DNA of 64,000 nt, from assembly GCA_949130495.1 (NCBI GenBank), contig OX422207.1:706400456-706464455 (forward strand), in the 5' to 3' direction. Within the stretch, counting starts at the first letter, position 1. Each line of letters begins with the position of its first letter. The notes below the pieces were generated by a model, which saw only the letters and a program-made list of their open reading frames with translations, ran no database searches and was not told the DNA's origin. Source of the stretch: Sambucus nigra. Lineage: Eukaryota; Streptophyta; Magnoliopsida; Dipsacales; Adoxaceae. The position numbers and the translations under genes are program-made. This document shows, in pieces, positions 12,474 through 25,154 of this stretch.

Positions 12474-14387
12474 TCATGTACGCACAGGTTCACTAGGGTT
12501 ACCAATAACGTTATCTATTGGATGGTCTTTAGCAACCCAATTAGGTATTTCAGGTGTCTCAATTGGTAAAGAATCATCTATTTCTAGAGAGTCATTTTCT
12601 AAAACATTTTCAGATTCTACTACAATAGTTGGTTCTCCAGTCTTACTCTCTATAGTAGTGTCAATTAAAATAACGTTTATGGATTCCATTAAGGTATTAG
12701 TGCGAAGATTATAGACACGGTATGCTCTACTGTTATGAGAATATCCTATAAAGATGGCTTTATCTCCACGAGTCTCAAATTTAGATAAGTGTTCTCTATC
12801 TTTGCAGACATAACACGTACTACCAAAGGTTTTAAGATACTTAAGATTGGGATTTTTCCCATACCAAAGATCATAAGGAGTTTATTTAGAATTTTTTCTA
12901 AAATAGACCATACTGATAATGTGACACGTAGTACGAATAGGTTTTACCCAAAAATACTTAGGTAAGGATTTTGCATGAATCATAACACGTGCAATCTCTT
13001 GAAGTGTACGATTCTTTGTCTCAGCAATACCATTATGTTGAGGAGTCTTAGGAGCACTAAATTCATGTTTGTAACCATTATAGTCACAATACTCTATAAC
13101 CCCAGTATCAATGAATTATCCACCTCTATCACTACGAATCCTATTTACCTGAGAGTATTTCTCATTTTTAATTCTAAGTAAAATATTCAAAAAGGTTTGG
13201 AATGTGTCAGACTTTTGTTTTAAGAAATCTACCCATGTAAATCTAGTGAAGCCATCAACCATCACAAGAATATAACTGTGTCCACAGAGACTAACAGTTC
13301 GAGCAGGACCTATAAGGTCCATATGGATGAGCTCCAAGGGTTTAGAGGTAAGGATATCTTTAACTTTCTTATGAGGAGCCTTAATAATTTTTCCTTCTTG
13401 ATAAGAACCGCAGACAATATTAGATATAGGTTTGATCTTAGGAATACCTCTAACTATTTCTTGAGAAGAAAATCTACTAAGGTTTTCATAATTTATGTGA
13501 CCCATACGATTATGCCTATCTCATTGTCATCCAATCAGTAAATGTTACAGACCTTAGCACTATTTTGAGTAGAGTATAACAATTGTTCGGAGTCCTGAGT
13601 GATGTAATTATGCACTCACCTTTTTTCATTTAAAATTTTACAATTATTCTTTGAAAAGGTGACAGTATGATTTGAGTCACAAAATTGTGATATACTGAAT
13701 AGGTTTGCCTTATGACCTTTTACTAGAAGAACATTGTCAAGTAGCGCTAATCCTTCTTCTTGGAGAGTTCCTTTACCAATGATGTGAGATGATACACCAT
13801 CACCAAAAATATCTTTTCCTCCAGCAAAGTTGGTTTTATTTAAAAGTTTGGTATCATCCCCAGTCATGTGCTTTGAACATCCAGAGTCTAAATACCAACC
13901 AGATGGAGTATGTTCAGCTTTTAATGCAGTAATAACAATATTACACTTCATTTGGGGTAATAGCTCATCTTTTCTAACCTAAACAGCTCTTGTTTTCATT
14001 TTGCGCTTATTTTCTCTCAATTGATAAAATTTGCGAGCATTGAATTTATGTTGAAAAATGTTTTGTGCACAAGGCTGAATTTTATGAAAAGTTTTAGCAT
14101 TTGGTTCAGAAAAAGTGTCTCTGAATCTTTCTTGGAAATGATCTTTTAGTGTTAGTCTTTCTCCTTCTATAGTTAGAGTTTTTATCTAGTTGTTCAGGAA
14201 GAATATAATTGTTACGGCTTCTCCTAGAATAGTTAAAGTTTTGGTACATAAAAGAATTAGAGAGAGGGTTGAATACACATCTAGAGTAGCATCCTTCAAA
14301 GGAATGACCGTATAGATCACAGTAAGAGAAAAACAAGTTGCTCGAAGTTGGTATCTCCTTAGGAAAGTCTTTAAACATAGGCTTCAT
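12474..14387 (-). pseudogene. Copia-1 protease and integrase remnant
   Basis: In coding order: a decayed second CCHC knuckle near 14330 (YCDLYGHSFEGC, the first cysteine replaced), the protease block [14 protein letters not shown] at about 13865-13905 (DSG triad intact), and integrase with LIHMDLIGP (first catalytic D, ~13325) and RSDRGG (second D, ~13120). The integrase is cut by a stop just after RSDRGG at the place of the third catalytic block. The frames at 13616-13951 and 13116-13505 are open; others are broken. The 12474-12689 frame is the acidic linker before RT. Confidence 0.85.
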
Positions 14388-14439
14388 GACATTTTGGTTT
14401 TGAACTTTATTTCTACGGAGTACAGTTTGAAAGACAGAA

Positions 14440-16383
14440 TCACTCTTCCTTATTGGGGGCAGACATATTTAGTCTTAGGTTGACTTTTAGACTTAGAGTA
14501 ACTTGATTCCCCAATATCAAACTTAGATTGGTTTTTTCAAACTCATTTTTTAGAGAATGAAAGTTTGGACAAGTTTCTACAGGTGTTTTGCCTCCTGACA
14601 CAAACTTAATTGGTTCAAAGATTTTAGTTTGAGTCTTCAAATTGGAGCAAAATCCTATTCTAGTTCGATCATCAGAATAAGTTTTGGAATCAACAAAAAA
14701 TTCATCAAAACAATTTGAGTTATTTTCAAATTTAGCAATTTTTTTGAAAACTATTGTTGTCTTTTCTTTGGACTGTTCCAATTCTAATAATGTCTCTTTA
14801 TATTTTTTCTCCAGAGTTTCATTTTCTTCAATCAAATTCTTTAATTTTTGATCAAAAGTTTTGACTTCATTTTAATGAGTTAGACATTGGGTAGTATACT
14901 CTTTAGCGTTAAGTTTAACTATCAAACTTAGGTCTTTTAATTTCTTAGTGAGATCTCTCACTATCTTTTCTAGTCTAGTGCTTTTCTTGGGGGTTTTCAT
15001 ATACAGAGTGTGAATGTCAGGGAGATCTTTAGTGTGCGAATCACTAAGTGACGTGTGTGAATTGACCCCTAAGGATTCATTTCTTGAACTCATGCACCCA
15101 TGGACATCGTCATTATCGCATTCCCTTTTACTCACACACCCCATAGTAGAACTAACAATATTCTCAGAAATTAAGCATCTAAACCAGTGGCATCATGATT
15201 CATAACAACAGAAGTAGAGTTTCGAGCATCATTCTCATACTCAGGCATAAACATATCATCATTATATATTATCTTGGCAAAAAAGGACATGCAAGGATCA
15301 AAACCATCAGAAGATTCAGGTTCATCATTATCAAAGTCACTTGAATCATCCCATGTTTTGCAAATGTTAGCCTTAGTATGTTTATTAGCAGTGTTCAGTT
15401 TCACTCTACAGTCTTGTGCTATGTGTCCTAATTTTCCACATCTAAAACATTCAATGTTCTTAAAGTCTTTATTGGGTCTCATGTCCTTGTGATGTTTGTC
15501 TTGACCTTTCTTATGAGGTTTGTAGGTAGACTGATTTGGATAATTTAGCTTGCCTTGTTTATTTGCCAATTTATTTCTAAATTTGACAATTTTATTAAAT
15601 TGTTTTGACATTAAGGCAATTTGATTATCAAAACTATCTATATCACATTCCTCATCAGAATTATTAGTGCGAATAGTAAATTTAGGTTTCATCAACTTAG
15701 AGGAAAAACTCAAGTTGGAACTAGTCGGTTTCAATGGGACTGGGTCATTTCTTTTTTAAATTCTAATTCCATTTCCGGGGGAGTGGGATTTTGATCACAC
15801 ATTTCCTCAATAGCATATTTTTGTTGTCAAATTTCTGTGACAATGATCTCATAATTTTAGATACAATTTCATATATGTCATATGTTATCCAATAAGCATG
15901 TAGTTTAGTCACAATGTCAGTTAATTTCTTGTAAAAATTATCAAAGGATTCAGAATCTGACATAATTAGGGAGTTATACTGTTGGACAAGCATTTGAGTT
16001 TTCGCAGCCTTAACTCTGGTGTCACCTTCATGTGCAGTGATCAGTGTATCCCAAGCTTCTTTAGAAGTGGCATGATATGAGATCCTTTTGAACTCATGTT
16101 CATTTATGGACATAAAAATGGCATTCTTCCCTTTGTTATTGTTTCGAGAAGTTTTCTTCTCTTCTTGTGTGAACTAACTTAATGCTTTCTTAATCCTCTC
16201 ATTACTCCCTTCAGTGGCTGGTTTAGTAGGATAAGTGTAATCATTTTCAATAATATCCCACACATCATCTCCCAAAGTTCCTTGTATGAAAGCAACCATT
16301 CTTACCTTCCAGTAAGAAAATTTGTTTCCATCAAAGAGTGGGGGCCTGGTCAAGTTACCAAATCTTTCATTTTTCTCGTTCAT
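14440..16383 (-). pseudogene. Copia-1 gag remnant
   Basis: The likely start is the ATG at 16383 (MNEKNERFGNLTRPP), and the next residues [19 protein letters not shown] match the Gag N-terminus of Copia-2. The capsid part is at 16383-15763 with a stop or shift between. The zinc knuckle CFRCGKLGHIAQDC is at about 15409-15450, with four ligands intact. A Lys/Glu-rich, coiled-coil-like spacer runs to 14440. The frame is broken at about 16174, 15763, 15171 and 14872. Confidence 0.85.
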
Positions 16384-16441
16384 TGTTTTTATTTTAAGAA
16401 AACAATTTCAGAAACACAAGATCTTTTAAAAGATTTCCAAA

Positions 16442-16453
16442 GCTTTGATACCA
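16442..16453 (-). promoter_or_regulatory. Copia-1 primer-binding site
   Basis: Minus strand TGGTATCAAAGC, one mismatch from the initiator tRNA-Met complement, two bases inside the 5' LTR. Confidence 0.85.
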
Positions 16454-16455
16454 AT

Positions 16456-18406
16456 TGAAAAACTGTTACAAAAGTCGTTTAATACAAGATTAAACTATTT
16501 AAGTAACTCCGAACTATTTTTTAAAGAAACTCTTTTCTAGAAATCAAATTAGTTTTTAATCACATGATGTGTTTAAAATTTGCATGATATAAGTTCAAGA
16601 TTTGCTAACTAGTTTTGAAAACCAAAACTAAAACAATTTTAAATTCAGCACACTAATCAGAATGAGATGAGGAGACGTAGAAAGATTAATGACAAGATAT
16701 TTATAACGTGATAAAAGCTCACATAACTTATGAGACATCCACGACTCCCTCTACGGAGTAAAAAGAAAAATCCACTAAAAAAATATAACAATTACAAACT
16801 ATATAACACACCTGCACACAAATCAAACCTATACAAGTTTAGGACTGTACCCATAGGTGTCCTTATAACTTTTCTGCAGTTCTGATTATTGATGTTGTTC
16901 TCACAGTTTGCTAACTTCACTTTGTTCCAATCTTTACGTCGAATCTTGTTTCAATATCTTATTACCAACACTTTCAATGTTGTAGTGTGAAGTGTTTGTG
17001 ATTGTGATCTAACACATGCATGCACACACTCACGCTTATTTTTACAAATAGTCCTAGAAAATTACAAATTAGATCTATATGCTGTGATTTTCAGTTTCTC
17101 TCTTCTTAGGAAACATGAACCTTATTTAATCTTTAAGATTAACCCAGAATCCATGGCTATCTTGCTCAGAAGACGTTTCAAGATCTTAATCAATTTCAGG
17201 GTTTTGAAAAGATTTTTGAAATTGAAAATCGCCAAGTGTGATTCCAACTATGTCAAAGGTCTTATTTCAAAAGAACTAGAAACAGAAAATGTTATTGTTG
17301 ATTTTGACTATGAAAACATTTACAGAAAACAATCAATAACAAATTTCTCAAGACGAGAATCAATAAATGCAGATCTAGGTGTAATGTAACATAAAATGCT
17401 CAGATCTAAAATTTATACAAAATAGAAACGCAAATCTAGCTTAATGATTAAGTTGGACACAAGATCTTAAAATGAAGAGGTTACAACAAGAAACCACTAA
17501 CAAACCACTCTCAAAACTCTCAAACACTCAAGGTTGTGTTTGGAATAAAACTGGTTGTGATAAACGAATTAGTGTTTGAAAAGGGTTTGGACGATTTTAG
17601 GGTTAGGGTTTCTAACTCTAGTTTCTCTCTCTCTTCTCTCTCTAAAATAACGAAGTGGAAAAAGTCTTCTAATGGCTGAGGGTTACCCTCCTGATATAGG
17701 GGGCAGAGAAGGATCGAGAAGGTATAGGAAAATAGAGGGATGAGATTAAGTCAAGTAACCTTGACTTCATCCAACGATTACAGTTAAGCGGTTGGGCATG
17801 AGGCTTGTGAATTGATGAGAGGTGTTCGCAAGGATTGGGACAAGGACGCATGAAGATCGTCGATTAACTCAATCTAAGGGCTATTAAAACACGTTGGTTT
17901 ACTCACTTAGAATAACACACATACATCCAATAGGGAAGCAACAGCTATAAGCAAATACCGAATATCAAACGCGCGTCTAAACTTAATTACAAAGACACCC
18001 TCTCTTCTCTAGCGCTTGCGGTTCCTAACCAAGGGAACATTTCATGGGAAAAAACTAATAACAATTATTTATATAAAGACACAAAAACTTTTTAATCCCA
18101 TTTTTAATTAAGAAAAAATTATTTTAAAATCTTTATAAATTCCCAAAAAACTCATAAAAAATTGTTTTAAGGGAAATTAACACACATACAAACAATTTAA
18201 ACAATATATGACCAATGTATGCAGTTCTAAAGTGTGTGAGTGATAGTGAATATACCTTGATCAATCAATCAAGAGGAATGACTTGTATTGAAGAGTCTGA
18301 GGCTCTTTGGTATCTAGGACGGGGACTCAATTTTGTCTCTATTTCCAAACTAGATGAGCACTTATACAATGTAGACTCAAATGAGTCAAGAGTATAAGGT
18401 GCTTCA
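16456..18406 (-). repeat. Copia-1 5' LTR (right copy)
   Basis: 1951 bp, alignable over its whole length with 8600-10576. It starts TGAAAAACTG and ends GTGCTTCA in plus-strand reading. A TATA-like box (minus strand) is at about 18066-18078. The plus-strand open frames at 17084-17389 and 18215-18397 lie in LTR sequence and are chance frames. Confidence 0.92.
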
Positions 18407-18411
18407 TACAT

Positions 18412-19317
18412 CGATGACATGTTGACCAAGAGTAAGAGCCCTGCCAACCATATCAGTGATCTTGGGTAAAATTTTGATCAATAAGAAAAACACCAAATGA
18501 AGTTGAACCCCATGAAGTGTGTTTTAGGGGTAAATGAAGGAAAGTTTTAGGGTTTCATAGTCAACCAGAGGGGTATAGAGGCAAACTCAGACAAGATCCA
18601 AGAACTGATCAACATGAAGTCTCCCATGAGAAGAAAAGATATCCAAATATTGGCAGGACAAGTGGGGGCACTAAGTGATTCGTGTCTAATGCCACCTATA
18701 TATATCTTACATTATTCTAGATACTAAGAAATATCTTCGAATGCAATGATGATTTTGAAATAAACTTTCTAGAATTAAAGAGATACTCGGGATCTTCACC
18801 GTTGTTATCAAGATTAATCATGGGTGAAAAACTTTATTTGTACTTGGCAGTTTTAGAATTAGCTATTAGTTTAGTACTGGTCTGAAAAGAAGCTAGGTTG
18901 TAAAGATCGGTCTATTACACTATCAAGGTGTACCTTGAAGAAAAAATTTGGTACCTTGGGCTATAGAAGTTTTCCTCAGCTTTAATTGAGGCCTTCAAAA
19001 GAATGAAACTATATTTCATGCACATATTATTCTCATTTATATGTACCTTCCTTTACGCCAATCCATTCATAAACCTGAGAATTTATGTAGACTAATGGCC
19101 TGGGCAGTGGAACTAGAAGAGTATGCAATTCATTACGAGCCTGAAACAATAGTTGAGGTTTAAGTAGTGGTCGATTTTATAGCGGAGCCTGTTGCATTGA
19201 TTTTCATAGAAGACAACTTAGAAGAAAGACTGATGGAGAAGACTTATATGAAAAGAGATCAACTAAAAAGAAAACTGAGAAGACTTATCTCGAAAAGATC
19301 TCAACAAATTAGCCTAT
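18412..19317 (+). pseudogene. Tat-A reverse transcriptase C-terminal part and first RNase H
   Basis: The sequence resumes with DDMLTKSKSP, the rest of the YxDD box, then MKLNPMKCV and a thumb/connection-type segment (GFIVNQRGIEANSDKI, about 18550-18600). RNase H follows up to about 19200, ending with LMAWAVELEEYAIHYEP, the conserved end of the Ty3-type RNase H. Stops occur at about 18466 and 18481 and beyond. The piece stops at the Chromo-2 insertion point, with the TSD copy cctat at 19313-19317. Its place and motifs show that Copia-1 cut the RT between Ile and Asp-Asp. Confidence 0.8.
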
Positions 19318-20464
19318 TGTAATACCCCGTAATTCTAATGACTTTTAAAATGGGTTATATTTTAAATTAATGGATTAATTGGATTTTATAATTAATTGAT
19401 TCATTTGGGTTTTATCCAAATTGTGGATATTAAAATGGATGATTCTGAATATTACTTAAAGATATTTAGGTAATATATGAATGTGATGTCATTGATATAG
19501 TTGTGTGATGTTAATTCGTTAACTTGAATTTTTAGTCAGACGTGGTATGGGACGTGTCGGGACTAATTTATTAAATTAAAAAGGAAATTTATTTTCTATC
19601 AACCTTATAGTCATTTCGACTGCGTCGTTGCATCCGGAAGGGTTGAAATAGTCAGAAAAGTCTATTTGGATGTTGGATTTGGGTCTCGGGTCATTTGGAA
19701 ATGAAAAGACAACTCAAAAGGGTATTTTGGTCATTTTTACAAGGGGGATGAATAGTGATTTCGGGTTTTGTCTTATTATAAATATTTTCAAATTAGTGTA
19801 CGTAGGTTCATTTCATCTCTTCTACACAAAATTACAAAGTCATCTTCCTAGAGAAAATGAAAGGTTGCTTGGGAAGAGAAGAGTTTACTTGGGAAGGAGA
19901 AGAACTAACAACCAAAGGTCACCACCACAAACCACCACCGGAGGTTGACCGGAGAAGGGAGAACCACCTGAGATATACTACACCAAGGGATCAGATCTTC
20001 ATTAGAGGCAAGTGTTTGATATTTGCAATTTAAGTTCGTATATTGTCCATGTTAGGATAGTTATAAAAAGAGATGATTTTCATGCTTGGAAGATGAAAGG
20101 ATATAGTTGTTAATGGATTTTCTGGAAACTGAAAATATATAGGAATCAAACTCATGTTATAGGTTGATAATAATCCACGAAATAATAATATATCTATTGA
20201 GGAAATTCTGAAAACCATGGTTGTGTTCTTGAAGATATTAGTTTTATAATTTTCTGGAAATAAGGAGAGAAACATGCTTTTTAATCCAATCTTTTGATGA
20301 TTCTAGGATGTTTAAAGTATTATAAATCGTTCATATATGTTGGTATATCATGTAGTAAGCATTATAAATCATTTAGGATTTTCATATGAAGGTTAGAATG
20401 AATAAAAGTGGCTAAACCCGTAGTTGCAAAAATGCTGAAAAACCAAGCTGTGACCTGAGTGATA

Positions 20465-20498
20465 GATCGATCGACCCCCTGCCTTCGATCGATCGACC
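20465..20498. repeat. Two copies of GATCGATCGACC in the solo LTR
   Basis: The 12-base motif occurs at 20465-20476 and 20487-20498, 22 bp apart start to start; its core TCGATCGA is palindromic. Function unknown. Confidence 0.85.
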
Positions 20499-23042
20499 TC
20501 CCAGAATTCCTATAGTTGTTTATTTCAAATGTTGATTCTTATTCCCAAACCTTTTATGGATCTTTGGTGATTATTAATTGGATATTATGGGACTTAGAAA
20601 ATGTCAGTGAGCCCTTGATAAGATTTGAATTAATTTAATTGGGAATTAATTGATTGGAATAATGATAATTAATTTAAAGGAATTTCGGTTGCTAGATTCA
20701 ATGGTTGGATTTTAATTAGTATGTATGAGGATTAAAGATAGTACAAGTAGGGGTGATTGAATATAATACCTGGGTATCCTTATGTTTACAAAAGGGTTTA
20801 ATCCTAAGTGAAAGAAGAGGTGTTCATAAGAGAATTGAAACTATCGATTTTAACCCTAATTAAAAGGAGAGTTTAATTCCTAGTAATTTGGGAGATATGA
20901 CGATATGGAACAGTAGAGTATTATTGACTTCTTACTGAATATATTTTGTGGAAAAACCTATTTGAACCGTGAGCATTGAGTGAGGCTCGGGAATACTTAA
21001 ATTTAAGAAGTAAAGTTATGATAATTTAATATGTGGGAATTAAAGTGATATAAAGCTACGTATGGGAATAATCTAAGGGTTATGTGAGTACCTTATTGAT
21101 ATTATATTATAGGTATGATAATGACTATTTGATTGATTAATGATTATGTGTATGACATACCTAGCTTACTTGCTATCGACGGGAGATTTGCGCGTGAGGG
21201 CTGTCAAATCCTGATGAATCCATGGGATCTTTGATTTGTCGCTCGAGAAAATATTTCTATCAAAGACTTATCGGGGAGTTGATAAGTCCGCTGACTGTGG
21301 GAACGTAGGTATGTGCGTGACCCACGGATACGAGAACTATGTTCGCCTCCAATGTTTGTGTTGTTGTATATGGTTCGAGGAATCCTTACCGAACCTTTTG
21401 TCCACTATTCGGTGACCAGTGATGATGGGACATGATAGCAGAGTAATGCATTGCACCGTAGCTGTGACTCGGGGCGTTGTATTTGAGGTTACCCCTGCAA
21501 TGCGGGTCGGTGCGCAAAGACTTTATGTGCGGAAGTAAACTATTGTTTGAGTAAACACCTTAAACCTACGAGTTTATATGAATGATGCCAAGGGGGACCA
21601 AATTAAACTTTTACTTAATTTGATTAACTTTTATGAAAATAGTTTTAATTTTCAAAGTTAATTAAAGTCCAAAACAGATTCAATTTTTAGGCGAGTTTCT
21701 AATTATTAAGTCCTACCTTTTCGTGTGAGATGAATGCAAGAAATGTACAACACACGGTATTTATTTAACGTCGCAAAAACCCTTCCCCGGGAAAAACGAC
21801 GGACTCCTCTAGGAGTCACCTAAACTACTTCCACTAAAACAATAAAAGAACAGGAACGAGTTACAAACAACAAACGTAACAATTAAAGAAGAATGATCTA
21901 GCTATTATCCCACACGACCAAGTCTCTAACCAGGTTGCTTATTCAGTTCTCTCTTTAACTTGTTCTCACTTGTTTTTGCGTTCTTCACTTCCACGCCTCC
22001 CCTTTAACTTCTTTAAGCGCAGGTTGGCTCAGTGCCTATTATTTACTTTCTAGTGAAGTGTGTGTGATGCAACAGAATATATTTCACCTCTATCTTTGCA
22101 AGTCTTGTGCTATTCAAATCAACAGTTTGACTTTGAATACACCTTTGAAAAACTTCTTTTCTCTTTCTTTAAATCTCGAACACTAGACTTGTTCAGATAT
22201 TACACAAACAAAGTGTCTACGTGAATACAACGTGAGTGATTATATGTGAGTGATATGAGATGCAAACAATTTCTGAATCACATAAGCATTCAATTAAGCA
22301 TGTTCACACATATATTTCTAGATAGATCAGAAATAAAACATATTAAGCATACAGTCAGAAATAATACAAACTGTTTATAACTAGTTCAGATTAAAATGAT
22401 TTAATCCAGTTTAGTTTAAGTTCCAATCAGTCTGAACAGTTCAGGTTCTTGATTAGGTCCAGTATGTTCTTGTTCTCAGTCCAAGTCCTTGGTCAAGTAT
22501 ACAGGTACAAATATGTTTAGTCCAAGGTCATATTTCCAGTATCAGGTAGTTAGGTTCCGATTCACAACTTATATTAGGTTTAAATCTCTAAACCTAGAAT
22601 TAGTTCCTCTTTCGTGTAAATCAGATTTTCAGAAAGAATCAATTTAAAACAAAGTGTTTTAAATGAAGTAAGATCAATACTGGTTCTAGTGTGTGTAGTG
22701 TTTATAAAATATATCAGCACAATACTTACACAAACACTTTAGATCTAGCACATAACAGATCAGAAACTACAAGAAAACAAGAACAATAATAGAGATACTC
22801 ACAAAACGATTTTTCAGAATGAAAAATCAATTGATTTGGAAATGCAGAAATTCTGAGATCTAAAAACCTTCCATTCTTGAATCCACAAAACGTCTTGAAG
22901 ACTCAGCAATGTTTTGTAAGGAATACACAAAAGATTTCACTGAAAATACTGGTGTTTAGTCTCTCTCTCTCAGAATTAATTTTGGCAGAATTTATGCTCA
23001 AAAACGAATTTTCTCGGGTTAAAAAAAATGAAGGCACAAAGT

Positions 23043-23054
23043 CTCTATTTATAG
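23043..23054 (-). promoter_or_regulatory. TATA box of Copia-2 3' LTR
   Basis: Minus strand CTATAAATAGAG, a canonical plant TATA box. Its twin in the 5' LTR at 32227-32238 would be the one that drives genomic RNA. Start of transcription is expected about 25-30 bases further left. Confidence 0.75.
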
Positions 23055-23220
23055 GTGTAAAATAGAGTCACACGGATTACTAAAGAATTACACAGAACCG
23101 TTGATAAAAAAATAGATCTTGTGGCTGAGAAAGAAACACAAAAGGTTCCATTAAAAATAAGACACGTGTAAAGCAAGTTGTTACACTAACAGATTCAAGA
23201 AGCAATTTGTTATTTAAAAC

Positions 23221-23600
23221 GCAGTCGTTTTAAAAATATAAAGCCAGCTGTAAGACCAGTAGCGTAATGAGAACGCCCAAACAAATATTACCGTTACTCA
23301 AAAAAAATGAAACTGCGTCGTTTTAATTAAAAACCAAAAACCATCTTCGGATTTGAGTAAAACCGCGGGCGGTAAAAAGCAGTAATGGGAGCCAGCTGGA
23401 ACGCACTAAAAACATACCGTTATAAAATAACTGAACCGGCGTCGTTTTAGAAAATACCAGCTATGGTATACTTAAAAACCGTGGGCGGTAAAAAATTTGG
23501 ATAGAATCCAGCTGTGAGATAACTGTTGGAACTAAGGACACACGGTGTCGTTTTAAAACATTACCAGCCGTGGTTTTCGTCAAAACCGTGGGCTGTAGAT
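23221..23600 (-). promoter_or_regulatory. Repeated cis-element array in U3 of Copia-2 (left LTR)
   Basis: Minus-strand motif TAAAACGAC(G/A)C recurs near 23223, 23315, 23439 and 23545. A second motif, plus-strand AACCGYGGGCKGTA, recurs near 23361, 23477 and 23585, alternating with CCAGCTG/CCAGCYRTGG. The spacing is about 90-125 bp. It lies 170-550 bp upstream of the TATA box, where enhancers of LTR promoters sit. Confidence 0.6.
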
Positions 23601-24669
23601 TTCAAATCAAGCCAACAGTTAACACAGGTCAAGCCGTGAACAGCTTTCGGCAACAGCTTTTGGCAAAGCAAAAACAACAAATATCTTTATTATAAAAAAA
23701 ATCTCCTTAGGTACAGAGATGGGACAATATAGTAAAGATCCAATCGGCCAGACTAGAGTATAATAAAAGACACGCCAACAGATAATATGCATGAGTCATT
23801 TTCGGCAACAGTAAGGGGGTCAAGTCTGCCAACAGCTAAAGTTCATACAACTTTCAAGATGTAAACTGTGAATCTAGTACACAAAAGCTAATAATATGCC
23901 TAGACTAAAAGATTTAGCTAGCAGCTACTAAATATCCATCGCACAAGCCATCAGATGCATGTTAAAAGCTAAGGGACAAAAACTGTTAAGGTCAAATCAT
24001 AAATTTTATGTATGATATAAACATAACATAACATAACATAGACATACATATATATAAAAAAAAAAAAAAACACACGCAAACATTAACAAGAGCATACATA
24101 CGCATGAATATATATATATAAATCTTACGCATACAAACATATATATATACACATGGGTACACACACATAAAAATATATATATAAACTGTAAATATATATA
24201 ACATGCACATGCAATATAATAAATCAAAAAAAATATTTTTAACTTCAAATATTTTATTCCGAAAATTTATTAAAATAAATATTTTGTGTCAAAATTTTAT
24301 TTTCACAAAAATATTTTTTTTTTTTTATAAAAGCTTCAAATTAAAATATTGAACTCACAAAAAAACTTTATTATGACAAAATAAAACATTATCATAAGAT
24401 AAAAATGCAAAATGCAACATCGTGTCGTGTCCTACGTGATAAAAAATTCCTATGAGCCATAATAATGAAAAATACCTTTTATTGGGATGGCGGACTGATT
24501 TGAGAGCACATTTGATGTAGATGGACAAGGAGCACTTGGAGTCGATATGGGGACACACAATCCTAAATTACAAAAATATTTTGTCAAAATTTCAAGTCCA
24601 ACTAGATGAAGTCCTATATAGCTAAATCACGAAAAACAAATCCTAGGTGTGCTCTATATAGGGCCTTCA

Positions 24670-24680
24670 AACTCCCCCAT
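24670..24680 (-). promoter_or_regulatory. Copia-2 polypurine tract
   Basis: Minus strand ATGGGGGAGTT directly before the 3' LTR (single T inside). Confidence 0.85.
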
Positions 24681-24981
24681 TGGACTAATTTTGACAAAAC
24701 CCTTGAGTACATCAAATGATATACTAAGGAAAAATAAATCCTAATATGTCCTATACAAAAGAGTATCTAACTACCCACCCATCCTAGAAAAGAAAAGACA
24801 CAACTCGATCGGATGCATGGTTAAGGAAAAACCTGCAAAACATAAATACATAATCTGCCGAGAAATCAAGTTAGTAGCATTTGTTCTACCAAAATATTAA
24901 AATGACAGAATAAAATGTGCATAAATTATAAGACAGGATATGTATGGGAAATAACAACAAAGGACTAAAACATGTACTCAA

Positions 24982-24996
24982 TTCTCCCCCATTTTG
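24982..24996 (-). promoter_or_regulatory. Second PPT-like motif of Copia-2
   Basis: Minus strand AAAATGGGGGAGAA, about 315 bp before the 3' LTR in element sense; same motif and similar place as in Copia-1. Confidence 0.65.
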
Positions 24997-25154
24997 TCTA
25001 AATTAGACAATGGAAAAGAAAAAAATAAGTGTTAATAATCTGCAAAATAAGCGTCTCCTACATTACACATGGCTTTAAGAGATACCGGTTATTAGTAGAT
25101 ACCTTTATCCTAAAACCTCGGAGAGCTAGTATACAGAAAGCAGATTAAACACAA

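Larger units (their letters stand above)
8600..18406 (-). mobile_element. Copia-1: complete but inactive Sirevirus-like Ty1/copia element
   Basis: The element runs right to left: 5' LTR 16456-18406, PBS 16442-16453, gag-pol, PPT 10577-10588, 3' LTR 8600-10576. The 5-bp target duplication tacat is seen at 8595-8599 and 18407-18411. The two LTRs differ at about 8% of positions over the first ~320 bp that I aligned by eye, so the insertion is not recent. The order protease-integrase-RT-RNase H is that of Ty1/copia, and the long spacer between the Gag zinc knuckle and protease plus repeated PPT-like motifs are Sirevirus-like. The polyprotein has stops, shifts and an altered YxDD box. Confidence 0.93.
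21484..24669 (-). repeat. Copia-2 3' LTR (left copy)
   Basis: 3186 bp, TGAGGTTACC...GGGCCTTCA in plus-strand reading. The minus-strand TATA box CTATAAATAGAG is at 23043-23054. Upstream of it in transcription sense, at about 23220-23600, lies an array of short GC-rich repeats. A block of A/T microsatellites lies at 24100-24320. Plus-strand frame 22877-23065 appears identically in the other LTR and is not a gene. Confidence 0.95.

Noticed and set aside
17084..17389. 101-residue plus-strand frame
   Set aside because: It lies in the Copia-1 5' LTR; the homologous left LTR sequence does not keep the frame open.
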